Origin: Pteria penguin
Lineage: Eukaryota; Mollusca; Bivalvia; Pterioida; Pteriidae
DNA length: 64,000 nt
Direction: 5' to 3'
Assembly: GCA_035048485.1 (NCBI GenBank)
Contig: CM068589.1
Span: 4,094,501-4,158,500, forward strand
Under the pieces are notes generated by a model that saw nothing but the letters and a program-made list of their open reading frames with translations, had not been told where the DNA came from and ran no database searches. Each line of letters begins with the position of its first letter. Position 1 is the stretch's first letter. The position numbers were made by a program, and so were the translations under genes. Below are positions 1 through 11,130 of this stretch, one piece after another.

Positions 1-39
1 ATCTAACAAATGAAACAATTCCACATGATGCGATTCGAA

Positions 40-232
40 TCAAAATTTAAAAGTTGCGTGGCTTTTATAATTAGAATAGGTTTCTGAATTTAACACTTTA
101 GAAATAGCAGTTTGTACTTTAATCTCTGTGCAGTCTAAGATAACTCTTGTTTTGTAATACTTTATTTTCATCATAGCGTGCATCATTTGTGCACATCGGC
201 ACACAGCAATGGTACGCACTGGAGCTCGCCAT
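40..232 (-). pseudogene. THAP / DDE_Tnp_4 transposase remnant (ISL2EU/Harbinger-type)
   Basis: On the minus strand an ATG at 232 opens MASSSAYHCCVPMCTNDARY, the start of a THAP zinc finger (C2CH type, with the leading Cys pair in CCVPMC). After a short stretch a second frame (about 153-40) reads VILDCTEIKV then SKVLNSETYSNYKSH. This is the block around the first catalytic Asp of DDE_Tnp_4 transposases, which accompany THAP domains in ISL2EU elements. The remaining THAP finger, the spacer and the later catalytic residues are missing, the two blocks are in different frames, and the second ends at a TGA at 42-40. It is a deleted, dead copy. The upstream part of the element could lie outside the window. 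The family call is from remembered motifs. Confidence 0.6.
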
Positions 233-965
233 TTTGTTTGTATTCCTAGCCTCGTTTTGAAAATTGATTGCGCAATCCGTGAATATAGAGTATTGTAACT
301 TATTTGATGATTAAGGGCTTATTCAAACCTACATTTTGATATATTTTGGGTGGTCGTAATTTTTAGATCATGAAGTTATAAACTTTCTCCGATTTTTCTT
401 ATGAAAAAACAACCATTTCATAAAAAACTTGATTGTGGCTCTTATGCAAAGGACTATCTTAGTGTACGATATATCAATTTAAAGGGTAGATATTAAGAAA
501 GTTTTTGAAATAGTTTAACATCGGTCAGAGTCAATGTCCAGGGTGTCAGGGGACGATATAAAAATATTTTTGGAAAAAAATATGACAATTTCAACTTTTG
601 TACAGAAAAATTTTCCCATTTATCAACAGTTTTATACTGCATATGATACGTAATTTTAAAGGGCCCAATATACACTCCATACCTTTAAAAATTTCGAATC
701 TTAATAGTAAACATTCTAGGGCGATTTTCCAGTTTTCAGCCATTTTTGCCTTAAAATGCATGTTTTCCGCAAAAAACACCACTTTCGCAATGGAAATTTC
801 CTTTTAACCTTTTATATTCCGAAAGAATGCAAAAACTCCTACAAGAAAAGTAAAGTTTCAGAGGTCCAAGAGGGGAGGTGGGGGGGGGGGGGGGTTGAAG
901 CCAACTACGCGTTACATCCCCGACTACTAAGCTTTATGATATTTCACTTCTCTCAGCATTTGTAA
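233..965. other. no gene recognised
   Basis: AT-rich sequence with a poly-G run near 879-893. The open frames here are short and unconvincing, and no RNA gene was seen. Confidence 0.5.
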
Positions 966-1430
966 TAAGACCATACACATATTATTGAAATGATTAAAAA
1001 AATAAAAGTTGTATCTTAATTGACAAAGTTTCTGTAGAACTCAGGTTGTTAAGATTTGAATATAAGTGTCTATTAAGTTTTCGCCTTGCAGAAACCTGCA
1101 AGTGTTTGTGAGACGTTTCGATTATGCCAAGTTTCCATAAAACTAAAACTTGCGGAAACTTAACATGTCCAAATGTCCCATCAGCATTTTTAAAAAGACC
1201 ATACACATATTATTGAACTGATTGAAAAGAAAGTTGAATCTTGACATAAATGTTAAATAGAACTCAGGTTGTTAAGTTTTGAATATAAGTTTGCATTAAG
1301 TTTTAGCCTTGCGGAAACTTTTGTGAGAAGTTTTCGTCATGAAGAAACTTGCGATTTAAGTTTCCGCAAAACTGAAACATGCCAAAACTTCACACGCAAG
1401 TTTCCGTTGCGGAAACCTTCCGAATACTTG
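966..1430. repeat. two tandem ~228-bp direct repeats rich in GTTTCCGCAAG motifs
   Basis: The block beginning GACCATACACATATTATTGA at 969 recurs at 1197. Both copies continue through an AACTCAGGTTGTTAAG block and a run of CTTGCGGAAAC / GTTTCCGCAAG words in both orientations. More of these words continue to about 1460, where a poly-T tract (about 1465-1489) follows. The copies are diverged. No coding content. Confidence 0.7.
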
Positions 1431-1566
1431 ATGTCCCAGTTTCCGCAAGGTTTCCGAACTCGAGTTTTTTTTTTTTTTTTTTTTTTTTCATGCAGTGTTA
1501 GAGCATGGTATCTGTACCTGGAATCCATTATCTTCTAGGAAATTGACAACATCCCAGAATCCCCTG

Positions 1567-1592
1567 GGGGCAATCCGGGTAATTCCGGACGC
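1567..1592 (+). repeat. left terminal inverted repeat of the pogo-like element
   Basis: 26 bp beginning GGGGCAATCCGGGTA. A second partial copy of its inner half (GGGTAATTCCGGAC) follows directly at 1593-1607. Confidence 0.75.
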
Positions 1593-2140
1593 CGGGTAAT
1601 TCCGGACATTAGGAAGCACCCAAATATCTATATTAAATGTTTTGATGATGTTTGATGGTCAAGAATATATCTTATGCATGTCATTTTACCTTACCATAAA
1701 AAAAAATAAATATTGAGAACAATTTCCTTTCACTTCTGAATGTAACCTTCATCTGAAAATACGAACGATAAATTGCAGTACTAGAGTGTTCTCTCTGGGA
1801 TATAAATGTAAGTATACTTTTTATTTATTCGCTTATATTTGAGTGATAACGTAATAAACGGAAGTTATAGATCAAAATAGTATATAAAAGTAAAAACTAT
1901 TACATATAAATAATAAAAAAATATGGAAATATAAATGTCCGGATTTACCCCACTGGAAAATAAAGTGATGGGAAATCCCGGACACCCGTATTTTGAGTTA
2001 CTGACACTGTAAGCATAATATAACCATGTCGATATCTCTATGTCTCTACGTATGCAATAGCGTTACTTCGTTGCCCCTCCCCCTTTCTCATACGCCCTTG
2101 ATATTATATATAGATTTAGATATTTTAGATAACATAAAGT

Positions 2141-2375
2141 TAAGCCGGTGTGTCCTCAGTAGATGAGGTGTTCGACTTGTGAGGGGGATGTTTGAGTATG
2201 GCTATCGGATAAGACTGAATAAACCGAGGAGCTGTGTCACAGTAGGCGTGGCACGCAAAAGACCAATGCTTCGGGTGGGTCCGTTGTACTGTTCTAAAAT
2301 GCCATTAATCAGGCAGATGTTGTCATATACGTGAAATATTCGTGGAGTGACGTTAAACAATAATCCTTTAATAAA
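2141..2375 (+). mobile_element. tRNA-derived SINE (type 1), diverged copy
   Basis: Starts AGCCGGTGTG and carries a decayed head (TAGATGAGGTG, box-A region). The conserved body follows: GTGTCACAGTAGGCGTGG, then CGGGTGGGTCCGTTG, then TCGTGGAGTGACGTTAAAC. It aligns along its length with the better copy at 12792. It sits inside the pogo-like element, so it inserted after it. Confidence 0.65.
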
Positions 2376-3251
2376 TTGTTCGTACATCTGCAGAGTGTAA
2401 ATTAATAATATGATCAGAACATAATATTCATGAGTAAGATTTCATAGGCATGATTCTAAACTTGCTTTAGTTCGTCTATTAATAATAGAATTCGTTCTCT
2501 TGATGGAAACCATATTTCATCACATATGTCCTTTGCTGTAAATACAATACTGTAAACATGCTCAAAGTCCCAGGCATAATAATCTGGAAGGGGTTTATAA
2601 ATAACAAGTAACATTTGTCTTGCTATAGCAAAATTTCTTGCTGACGTTTAGCTTGTGATCATCAAAAATCCATTCGAAGTCCATTATATCCTGTAAAGCG
2701 GCCTTCACAAACTCCCAGGCTAAATTATGAGGACATCTCCCAAGCTCTCAATTCCTAAGGCTATTCAGAAATTCCATTTTAATCTCTGTAAAATGATTTT
2801 AACACTAAATTACTGTTTTGGCTCAATTAACAAGAACATTCTTGAAAATAGTTAAAAAGTCCAGAAAATACGTAGGGTAAACTAGGATACTTTAATTTGT
2901 AATAAGTATCTTCAAAAAAACTTTTGTTTTATGTATGAAATTAAATTGATATCAATCATTTAAATATAAAGGAAACTATATTACTTACTTAGTCATAACA
3001 TTCGATAGAAACGATACCTTAAATCTGCTATAGAAACTGGCTTTCTTCTCTTGAGTAAATGTAGATTTCGAGGTATTACCATGTGATTTGGAACACGTGA
3101 CTCTGTCTGTTTAAGAAGACTCGGACTTTTTCCTTTCATTGTATAATAACCTATGCGGAATATTTTTCTTGTTATCACACTAAAAATAGAATTTGCCCAC
3201 GACACAGCTAGGCAACCCCATTATTTCAGGCATGGGCTTGACCTCTCTCCT

Positions 3252-3310
3252 AAAAGAAAAAAGAGGAGTTACCGGCTCAGTTATGTGGCAGAAGTCACCA
3301 TGGAGCTATA
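3252..3310 (-). repeat. short dispersed repeat shared with 31831 and 39137
   Basis: The reverse complement contains GGTGACTTCTGCCACATAAC followed by TGAGCC and a pyrimidine-rich AACTCCTC tract. The same word occurs on the plus strand at 31831-31886 and 39137-39175. Identity of the element is unknown. Confidence 0.6.
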
Positions 3311-3675
3311 CAATACCATAGGCGGATCTAGAAATTTTGAAAGTTTTTTTTAAAGTTTTCCATGATTAATGTTTTCCAGTGCGTGGTCCGGAAAGGGGGG
3401 GGGGCGCAGACCTAAAATTGTCAAAAATTACTGTTTTTGAAAATGTTCTGACCATAGGGGAGTTGCAACACCATTACATATTGCAATTTGCGAGTGTTGT
3501 CTGTGCATTGCATTTCGAATAGAAATATTTTACCAATAAACTTATAAGGTATTTTCTTTTTATGATTAATACTCCTTGCTATTCGGAATATCAATCAACA
3601 ATTAAATTTACTGATGTAAACTTTTTGGATCGTGTAAAACTGATATTTTTATAATTTTATTTCTATATTTTTACA

Positions 3676-5393
3676 ATGCCAAGGCGTTATACTAAAAAGA
3701 AACACCAAACCTACGACCCTGAAAGCATACCAGAGGCAGTGAATGCCGTGAAAAATGGACAATCTATCCGCCAAGCCGCACAGCGTTTTGGCATACCGAA
3801 ATGGACGTTGGCTGATGCTTTTGCTGGCAAATACAAGTTTCCCGGAAAGTCTGGGCGGAAACAAGTCACACCGATGGTATGACAGAAAAACAGATTGCAA
3901 AGGCCGTTGCAGAGGCAGCCAGGCAGGGCATAGGAATCTCCAGTGGGCAGCTTATGTGTAGAGTCGGGATGGTATGCATTCAAATGAAAATCGATATCAA
4001 GAACGGGCAACCAGGCAAGGACTGGTTTGACGGATTCAAGCGACGTCATCCAGAACTGACGGTAAGGAAGCCCGAGAAGTCATTCCAGTCATTCTCAAAT
4101 TTATTTTGGGGACCTAAATGCCATATTAGACCAGTTGGGTTTGGCTGAACAGCCATCAAGAATTTGGAACTGTGACGAAACCGGGAAGCAGTTCGAACAC
4201 GACCTAGTTTAAGTTCTTGCCCAGAAAGGTTCTCGGAGTGTTCTTGGACGCACAACGCCGAACAGGACCAATGCTACTATAATGACTTGTGTGAATGCCA
4301 TCGGAGACAGCATGCCACCCATGTTCATTGTTAAAGGCAAAACATCCCGGTCATTGTAAGGCTTCAATACATAGGCAGCTCCAGATGGTAGCAAATGGTC
4401 ATACCAAGATAAAGGATGGATGACTGACTCTTTGGGAGAGGTTTGGTTAAGCGAGATCTTTCTTCGGTATTGCGGCGAGGAACGGCCACAGCTACTATTA
4501 CTTGACGGTCATTCCTCTCACGAAACACTCGCTATTTTGGAGTTGGCACTGGAGCAGAATATACATATCCTCAGCCTTCCGCCACACACCACTCATGCCC
4601 TCCAGCCCCTTGACCGGTCTGTGTTTGGACCACTCAACTCAGCATATAGTACAATGTGTCAGACTATCTCGGACAGAACCCTGTGAATACTGTGAACAAG
4701 TGGACATTTCCGAGGCTACTTCGCCAAGCGTGGGAACGTACACTCTCGGTAGCCAACATAGTAAGTGGATTCCGAGCGTGCGGAATATTTCCGTTTAATC
4801 CCTCTGTTGTTCCCAGGGAAATGATCTCGCCATCTCTTCCTTCTGATGTCCCCTTAGAAGTGTCACAGGGTGCAGGCGAAGACCAATGCAGAGACGCTGA
4901 ATCCGTCCCCATGCTACCTGATGATATTTGACTTTCTGAAAATCGGGATGTCCTTGTAGATCCAGTCGAGGATCCTCAAATGGCTCTCATGATACCTCCC
5001 AGCCGAATGTTACTCAGTCTGAGCCACAGGTTGCAACTGCTGTCGTATCTTATGATCTTAAGTTTTCTCAGAGCAGCCAATGACTGAAGATGTGGCATTG
5101 CTCTTGAACCTTATTACATCAGGTCAATGCGAGATATTCTCACCTGACAGGGATGGCATGGCTACAATACCCAGCGACGTAGACAAAGCAGCGACTTCCA
5201 CTTCTAAAGACATTATGGGAAAAACTATTACTGATATATTCTTTCCGACAAAATCAAGTGTACCAACAGCCACCGCGGCAACGAACGGAACAAGTCAAAC
5301 TAATAAGGTTGTTGGACATAGGCTTTTAACAAGTGCGGATATCATCGCACAAAACGAGCAGCCACTTGCAAGAAGGAGGAGAAAAAGAAATTA
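3676..5393 (+). pseudogene. pogo/Tigger-like transposase, frameshifted
   Basis: Three parts of a CENP-B/Jerky-like transposase are readable in order across different frames. First is an N-terminal Psq-type helix-turn-helix from ATG 3676 (MPRRYTKKKHQTYDPESI, then IRQAAQRFGIPKWTLADAF). Second is a Tc5/CENP-B DNA-binding block (GKDWFDGFKRRHPELTVRKP, near 4010-4075). Third is a DDE_1 endonuclease domain with IWNCDETG (first Asp, near 4165), LLLDGHSSH (second Asp, near 4498) and HALQPLDRSVFGPLN (third Asp, near 4605). Several frameshifts and stops (for example near 3880, 4210, 4360 and 4684) separate the blocks, so no full protein can be made. A Ser/Thr-rich C-terminal part runs to the stop at 5393. 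All three catalytic Asp codons survive. Confidence 0.85.
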
Positions 5394-6632
5394 GAACGCA
5401 TTCCTAAAATACGAAAGTAATTTGAATCACTTACAAAAGATTTACACTTGTTAAAGCTTGCCAGATTGTTGACTGTTAGTTGTACGGAAGTTTTTTTCTA
5501 TGTTAGCTATCATGACTGTTGCAATATAACCACGTCGACTGAAGGGGACCCGACCCATCCCTCATGATTTTAACATGGAATAATCTTTGCTGGATATCAT
5601 ACCTTTTAGCTACAATAGCTTTTAAATGACATGTTATTTAAGATTTATTTACAATTATGTGCTTGTTATTGTATTGTTTACCTATGAATATTAAATCTCA
5701 CTGTCATGTACATGTATGTTCTGTGATATTGTATTTCTAGAGATGTATGGTTGACTAATTTGGTGTAATAAATACCACGTCCGTTTGTGTTATCATGTCT
5801 GTACAGTGACATTATTACGAAGACAATATGTATTGGTACAGACTACAACAATTTAGTCTTCTGCCCGGCACCAAATCATGGGAAACTATGGTCCTTGGCA
5901 TGCCAAGCTTTTTTGTTTGGTTGTTGTTGGCTCCCGCCAATGGACAAGAATTAAATTTGCTATCCTCATTCGCTATTACACGACAAGCTTATTGATGCAT
6001 TATCTGATTTTGGAGCGACTAGGTCCGTCAGAACTTGTCAATCGGTAAACCCTTTCCCAACCTATATCCTAACACCCTGCCCCCGGTCAGTGAATAGATT
6101 AAACACCCTTCTCACATTGTCAGTGGATGGCCCCGTCTTTAAACACCCCCCCCCCCCTCTTTTCTCTCTTTTTCTAAAAATGAATATACGTATCACATAG
6201 ACACATAAGTCAATAAAAATGTTTTTAAAGTGCAATAGTAGTATTATCACATTCCAATAAACTAGTAGAAAAATATAAAAATCCGATATATGACAATCCA
6301 TATTCATGATACTCATCGTGTTTTAAATAATATATATTCATTATATTATATTAGTACATTGATATCAGCACATTTTCATTAGGTTTAGCGTGAGACAAGT
6401 CTTTCCGACGATATTTATTTATTTGTGCGGATTTACCCCGTAGTGTGTCTGGATTTACCCCCAAATACAATTTCCACTTCGGGTTTGTTATATTAGTTTT
6501 GTCACCTCGAACCAATGAAAATGCACCTTACAACAGTAGCAAATGTTTTATCCAATCAAATAAGACATTATGTAGTTTCACCTGCAATGCATTATGGGCG
6601 ATGTCAAGAGTGCAGAGAAGAGTATGTAAGAA

Positions 6633-6658
6633 GCGTCCGGAAATACCCGGATTGCCCC
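6633..6658 (-). repeat. right terminal inverted repeat of the pogo-like element
   Basis: Reverse complement of the left end with one mismatch (A/T at the middle of the repeat), directly followed by TA. Confidence 0.75.
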
Positions 6659-7079
6659 TATCAACGACAAACATTACATTGTCTTAAAACCACTCCTATG
6701 CTCCAGCATTCACTTTCATAAAATGCTTCGTAATCGCTGCATCATTTACCATCCTTAATGTTCGGTCCTAAAACATCCAGAATATATCCACCAGTTACAA
6801 CGATCATCTTTAGTTTTAGCAAAGGGCGATGTTTATGAAGACTATATGACCATCTTTGGGATTTTTAATCTTTTCTGGATGTAAATGTAAGTACAGTCGA
6901 TCACTACTACCGCCTCATTGTCTTGTACACTAAATATCGTTTTAGCAGTATCGGTAAGGTGTTGTTCATGAAATTCCTGATGTGATATATGATTGAAATC
7001 AAAATTATTAGGCACGAAATTGTTTTATGAACGCCTACTTTACACTATGAACTGTCAATCCAATCAATAGTCCCATCAT
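6659..7079. other. no gene recognised
   Basis: AT-rich spacer between the pogo-like element and the LINE fragment. Nothing specific seen. Confidence 0.5.
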
Positions 7080-7495
7080 CTTATTAGACAGTCTAGTCTG
7101 TATACGGCCCAGTTAACAGTTTTGGCTCTCTTATGCTTTTTGTTCCTACCCCTTATTGCCCGTCTTATGCCATTATGCATCCATGGTGGATCACGGGGAC
7201 GGATTGTCACTGTCTTACTAGGTGTGGCTTCTTCAGCAGCTTGTAAAATACTATTAGTTAATTTATCAACACATTCATCAATAGTTAAATTATTGTTCAA
7301 TGGATATTTTACCAGGTCCCAATATTCATACCTAGGATATATATAAAATGTACCAACTAAGAACCTCTTTTTATTTCGAACAACTTCAGTCCAAATTGCC
7401 TCGACACCTGGTGCATTAAGCTCTTTTCTCTTAATAAAGATGTTTTGAAATATGCCGCCACCCCGCTTCCTCTCCCATTTCTATCAAGACGTCAT
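7080..7495 (-). pseudogene. non-LTR retrotransposon (CR1/Jockey-like) ORF2 fragment
   Basis: Reading the minus strand gives an endonuclease-domain piece with NAPGVEAIWTEVVRNKKRFL then VGTFYIYPR (about 7445-7320). The same strand continues into NLTIDECVDKLTNSILQAAEEATPSKT and RPRDPPWMHNGIRRAIRGRN (7300-7080). In CR1/L2/Jockey ORF2 proteins the LEAIWLEI..KNKKFLVGT..RPP block lies in the endonuclease, and the PPW...I..AI..RN.K block lies in the linker before the reverse transcriptase. Here they are almost adjacent, so the end of the endonuclease is deleted. No RT core is present. A GGVAAYFK-like piece in another frame (near 7465) implies a frameshift. The fragment abuts a Penelope-like element at about 7500. 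Confidence 0.65.
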
Positions 7496-7514
7496 GTTTA
7501 TCAAGTAAAGATGA

Positions 7515-8660
7515 CGGATACATCATAACCATAAGTCTAAAATTCATGAAACCAGAGAACATACAAAATCAGTGAAAATGAAAACCAAGTAGAAAATAAC
7601 AAAATATGACTACTTGAAGAGCATATGTGAACCCCTATGATGGAGTGAGATCAGGTGCCCGGGGAGAGTGAGCATCTTCTGCTTGCTAGCAACACCCATC
7701 ACATATACCCAGTAGAAAGAGTCATGTCGTGTAAATGCCACATATGTATTTATATATGGAGAAGTCAAAGTAGGTAACCTTCTAGTATAGAGAGTGTCAA
7801 ATCTGTGTAAAATGATCGGAATCGGTCTCAGTCCAGAATATCGTTTAAAAGTCTGGATAACGAGATATCATATGGAGTAATAGGAGTCTCGTAACGACCG
7901 TAGAACTTCATCAGTGTCGTTGCTAGTCTAGCCCATATATAACCTTGGTTGAGTAGCTTAACTGAAAGTCGCATAGCCCTCAGAACAAAGTCATTGTAAT
8001 TTGAAAATGCTCTGGAATAACGTATTAACTGAGACATCAATACGACGTTGGTGGAATATTGCTACTTATGAAAGGAAAGTTTGTGATAACGAAATTGACA
8101 TCGTAACGTTTGTCACAGAGTGAGGTGTTCAATTGACCATTAATGTCGAAAGACAACATCATATCTAAATACGAAGTAGAATTACTACTTTCTGTGGTTT
8201 CTTTGACCTCCAGTTCACTTGGATAGATAATGCTAAGGCAATCTGCGAATGAATGCCGACAATTTGTCGAAAAAAACCTTTCCTACAAACACCACAAAAA
8301 TGTTATCGATAATGAAGTTCAACATCTGGATGACATCTGTTTCAGTGTATTTATTTTTGGAATCAGAATTTTCCCTAACAAAGTTAGTTTTATCATGGCC
8401 TATAACTATATATTTGAATTTGCGGCTTCCGTTTTTACTAGTAAATGCAATTTGAATGATTTCCGCTGATCTGTCTTTTAATTTCTGATGAGGGATCGTT
8501 GTGTATGGAGTCGAAAAGTCAGAAGACTTGATGGAGTGAATTTTACTAAAACTTTTTGGTTTTAGATGTTCTAACAACTCTTTTGAATTTTTAAGGATCC
8601 ACATTTGATTAATTCCACTTCTGGAATATACTGTTTCGCAATACGTATGAAGGCCAGATT
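7515..8660 (-). pseudogene. Penelope-like element copy 1: RT body and 3' tail, internal deletion
   Basis: The minus strand encodes MWILKNSKELLEHLKPKSFS, then DFSTPYTTIPHQKL (RT motif A, catalytic Asp present), then ENSDSKNKYTETDVIQMLNF and IIDNIFVVFVGKVF (8604-8260). The frame then jumps to the post-catalytic part (ELEVKETTES in another frame) and to SQLIRYSRAFSNYNDFVL ... KFYGRYETPITPYDISLSRL up to a stop at 7828. Comparison with the copy at 56890 shows that about 280 bp holding motif B (GIPMGTNCAP) and motif C (Y-x-DD) are missing, so the copy is dead. Downstream (7827-7515) is the same 3' tail as in the copies at 18459 and 56890, including GATCAGGTGCCCGGG. Confidence 0.8.
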
Positions 8661-8945
8661 TAATTTCTGATAATTTTTTTTGTTAGAAGCATGTCACTCT
8701 ATGACAAACGTTATGATGTCAATTTCTTTATCACAAACTTTCTTTCATCAGTAGCAATATTCCACCATCGTCGTATTCATATCTCAGTTAATACGTTATT
8801 TCAGAGCATGTTCAAACACAACGATCCCTCATCAGACATATTTTGTTATTTTCCAGTTGTTTTTCATTTTCACTGATTTTGTATGTCCTCTGGTTTCATG
8901 ATTTTTAGACTTGTGGTTTGGATTTATCCATCATCTTTACATCGA
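8661..8945 (+). mobile_element. Penelope-like element fragment in inverted orientation (C-terminus + 3' tail)
   Basis: The plus strand encodes SLYDKRYDVNFFITNF ... SVNTLFQSMFKHN, the part of the PLE ORF downstream of the RT core. It is followed by the 3' tail (CACTGATTTTGTATGTCCTC, TGGTTTCATGATTTTTAG). It lies head-on between minus-strand pieces of PLE copy 1. PLEs are known for partial, inverted and tandem arrangements. Confidence 0.75.
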
Positions 8946-9143
8946 TACATATTTTTGGGACACTTCGAAGAAGTGCATTTTTGGAATGCAGTACAAATAT
9001 GGAAGTTCTAAATTTAATTTATTTGTGTCAATATCAAACATATTGAGGACAGATTTATGATTCTCAAGTACTTCCGAAACCGAAAAGTCCTGAGTGTATA
9101 AGTAGGATTTCCTGGAGCTCAATTTAATCCTAGTTTTTTTCAC
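8946..9143 (-). pseudogene. Penelope-like element N-terminal fragment
   Basis: The minus strand reads SYLYTQDFSVSEVLENHKSV then LNMFDIDTNKLNLELPYLYC and IPKMHF. This is the region just upstream of the RT core in mollusc PLE proteins (compare the VTNLSPSEVLDNHKSVLISF stretch at about 33430). It probably belongs to the same insertion as copy 1, separated by the inverted block at 8661-8945. Confidence 0.7.
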
Positions 9144-10914
9144 TAAGCTGTCAAAGTAATTTCACTTCTTGTCATGTTTCATTGAACATTTACCGTTAAT
9201 TTATCGTTAAGTCTTTGCAATGTTGTCATACAATCGTTGTGTGTATTTGTTTAAATTTAAATTGTAAAATTAGATATTACATTTTGTAGGTACAAAAGAA
9301 ACATGCATTATAAAATTGCAATTTCAAGTTTCGAAACTAATGAATCAATACTATCTGATTCATAAGATTGAAGAAGAATGTTAAGGTAGGCTAAACAAAA
9401 TAATTTAGAACTAGAAGTAGACTCGCATTCATAGTTTTTCAGTATGGATGTAAATAATTCTAGATTTTAAATCTTAAAGTTCATGAAATCCTATCTTAAA
9501 TAATCGAGGTATAGATTGATCATGATAAGATTTTTTAAACACTAGATCGATTTTTATATTTACCTTGACAATTATAAACCTTGTTCAGATGTTTATAGAC
9601 ATCTGGGTTTTTTTTTTTTTTTTTTTTTTTTTTTTGCAGTAGAGAAGGCATTGTCACATGGAAGACATATGAAACTGGAAAGGGAAGAAAGCTTTCTGCG
9701 TCATCAGTAAAATCTTTGAAAGATATGATTATCCATTCAGACTGTAAATACAGCTTCAAATACAGGAGACATATCTAGCAATGTACAAAGGTCAGAAAAT
9801 ATTCCCTTTACTGAGATCAACAATGAAAATACCATATTTGATTCAACATTTTCAACATCACAGCTTACAACATCAATATTTACATGTTAGAGTCTGGCTG
9901 CTCACGAATCTTCCAAACCTCTCGTTGCCTTGAAAGTCATCCATTGCTAATAAAACACAAGTTTTACCTTAACCACCAACCAGCGTTGATTGCATAAGAA
10001 CGAAATACAAGGCTTTTGCGATGAGTTTGCTATACCTTCTCTTTTATTTTTATCTAGAATAAATCTTTGCAGTTAATTCAAATTGCCTCCCTTTTTGCGT
10101 TTGTATGTGCTGCAGTTAGGTGCCACCAAACAGCAAACTGTAGATGATGAGAATATTGATTCTGACTTTAATGTTATGCAAGAAATAACTAAATAGTTAT
10201 TGATTACTAATTTAAAATCTTGCATGTAACAAAGTATTTTTGAAGAAATATACGTATTGTTTAGATCTGTCGGTCAATGAGTAAACCAGGATTGTACTAT
10301 TTATATATTTATAAAATAAAATATGATCTTCAAGCCTTTTGGTTAGAATACAAAGCATACAATTGATTATCAAAATAAAAAGAAAATCAATAAATAACTC
10401 ATTTCCTGTGAAAAGAGATCAATCCATAAATTTCTTTATCAGAAGAACATGATTTAGTTATACATGTTATCATTGTCAGCTGCTGCATTTTCTTAGATAT
10501 TAACACTATTTGTATATGAGGTATGGTAATACTGAAATATGCAGAACATGAATTATAATATTCATTTGTATATATATTTTTGATTTTCAATTGTAATGAT
10601 ATATTTACTTGTTTCGAGAATAATGTTTTAGAATTTAATCGTATTGTGGTATTGTATATTACTGCTGTAAAATTTGTTGATAAAACTCATCAAGGAAATC
10701 CTATGATGATGTCCGGTACTTATAAATAATAATAAATAAAAGGTAATCTTTGATTCATGGACTTCCTTCAGACCTTATTGAAGGGTTTAGATGGAATTTG
10801 GTAACAAAGAAATACTCAAGGCCTCCTACAAGTGTTTCTTTTTTCTACGAGATGCTTCAAAGGGTTGATCTAGAGCGACTTTTTTCACACGTATAGTCAT
10901 GTTTCTACTGTAAA
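9144..10914. other. no gene recognised
   Basis: AT-rich sequence with a 31-nt class poly-T run at about 9606-9636. No coding similarity, RNA gene or recognised repeat was seen. Confidence 0.5.
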
Positions 10915-11130
10915 AGAGAAATCAGAAGATATCCTACCAAACTGTGTGACACAAATCACCAAAGATATGCACATTAAACATGATGATAGTCAAATACACA
11001 AAATGACATAACAAAAATATTCGATTGCACTACAGTTAGAAAACCGACTTAGGACGGTCAAATAAAGTAACAAATATCACTCAATTGATGTGGTTAACTG
11101 GGTAAGAAGAGCTCACCTTTCCACTTACTG
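10915..11130 (+). repeat. dispersed repeat family R1, copy 1
   Basis: Contains AGAAGATATC..ACCAAACTGTGTGACACA, ACATGATGATAGTCAAATAC, CGACTTAGGACGGTCAA, TGATGTGGTTAACTGGG and AGCTCACCTTTCC in this order. The same order recurs at 15455-15650 and 15680-15860 (+), with fragments at 24455-24500 (+), 31676-31800 (-) and 60855-60920 (-). At 31676 it directly follows a PLE open frame, so it may be the 3' tail of that PLE type in opposite orientation. Confidence 0.7.

Larger units (their letters stand above)
1567..6658 (+). mobile_element. decayed pogo/Tigger-like DNA transposon with 26-bp TIRs
   Basis: The left end GGGGCAATCCGGGTA... (1567-1592) is matched by its reverse complement at 6633-6658 with 25 of 26 bases identical. 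The right end is followed by TA (6659-6660) and the left is preceded by TG, consistent with a TA target duplication in which one copy has mutated. Shorter related words (TCCGGATTTACCCC, GGTAATTCCGGAC) recur just inside both ends (1592-1607, 1935-1985, 6425-6465) and could be transposase-binding subterminal repeats. The pogo-type transposase at 3676-5393 lies inside. At 5.1 kb it is large for the family, partly because of later insertions such as the SINE at 2141. The rest of the interior (2376-3675 and 5394-6420) shows no further gene. Confidence 0.7.

Noticed and set aside
8230..8469. Plus-strand frames over the PLE RT region
   Set aside because: These are antisense shadows of the minus-strand Penelope RT at 8604-8233.
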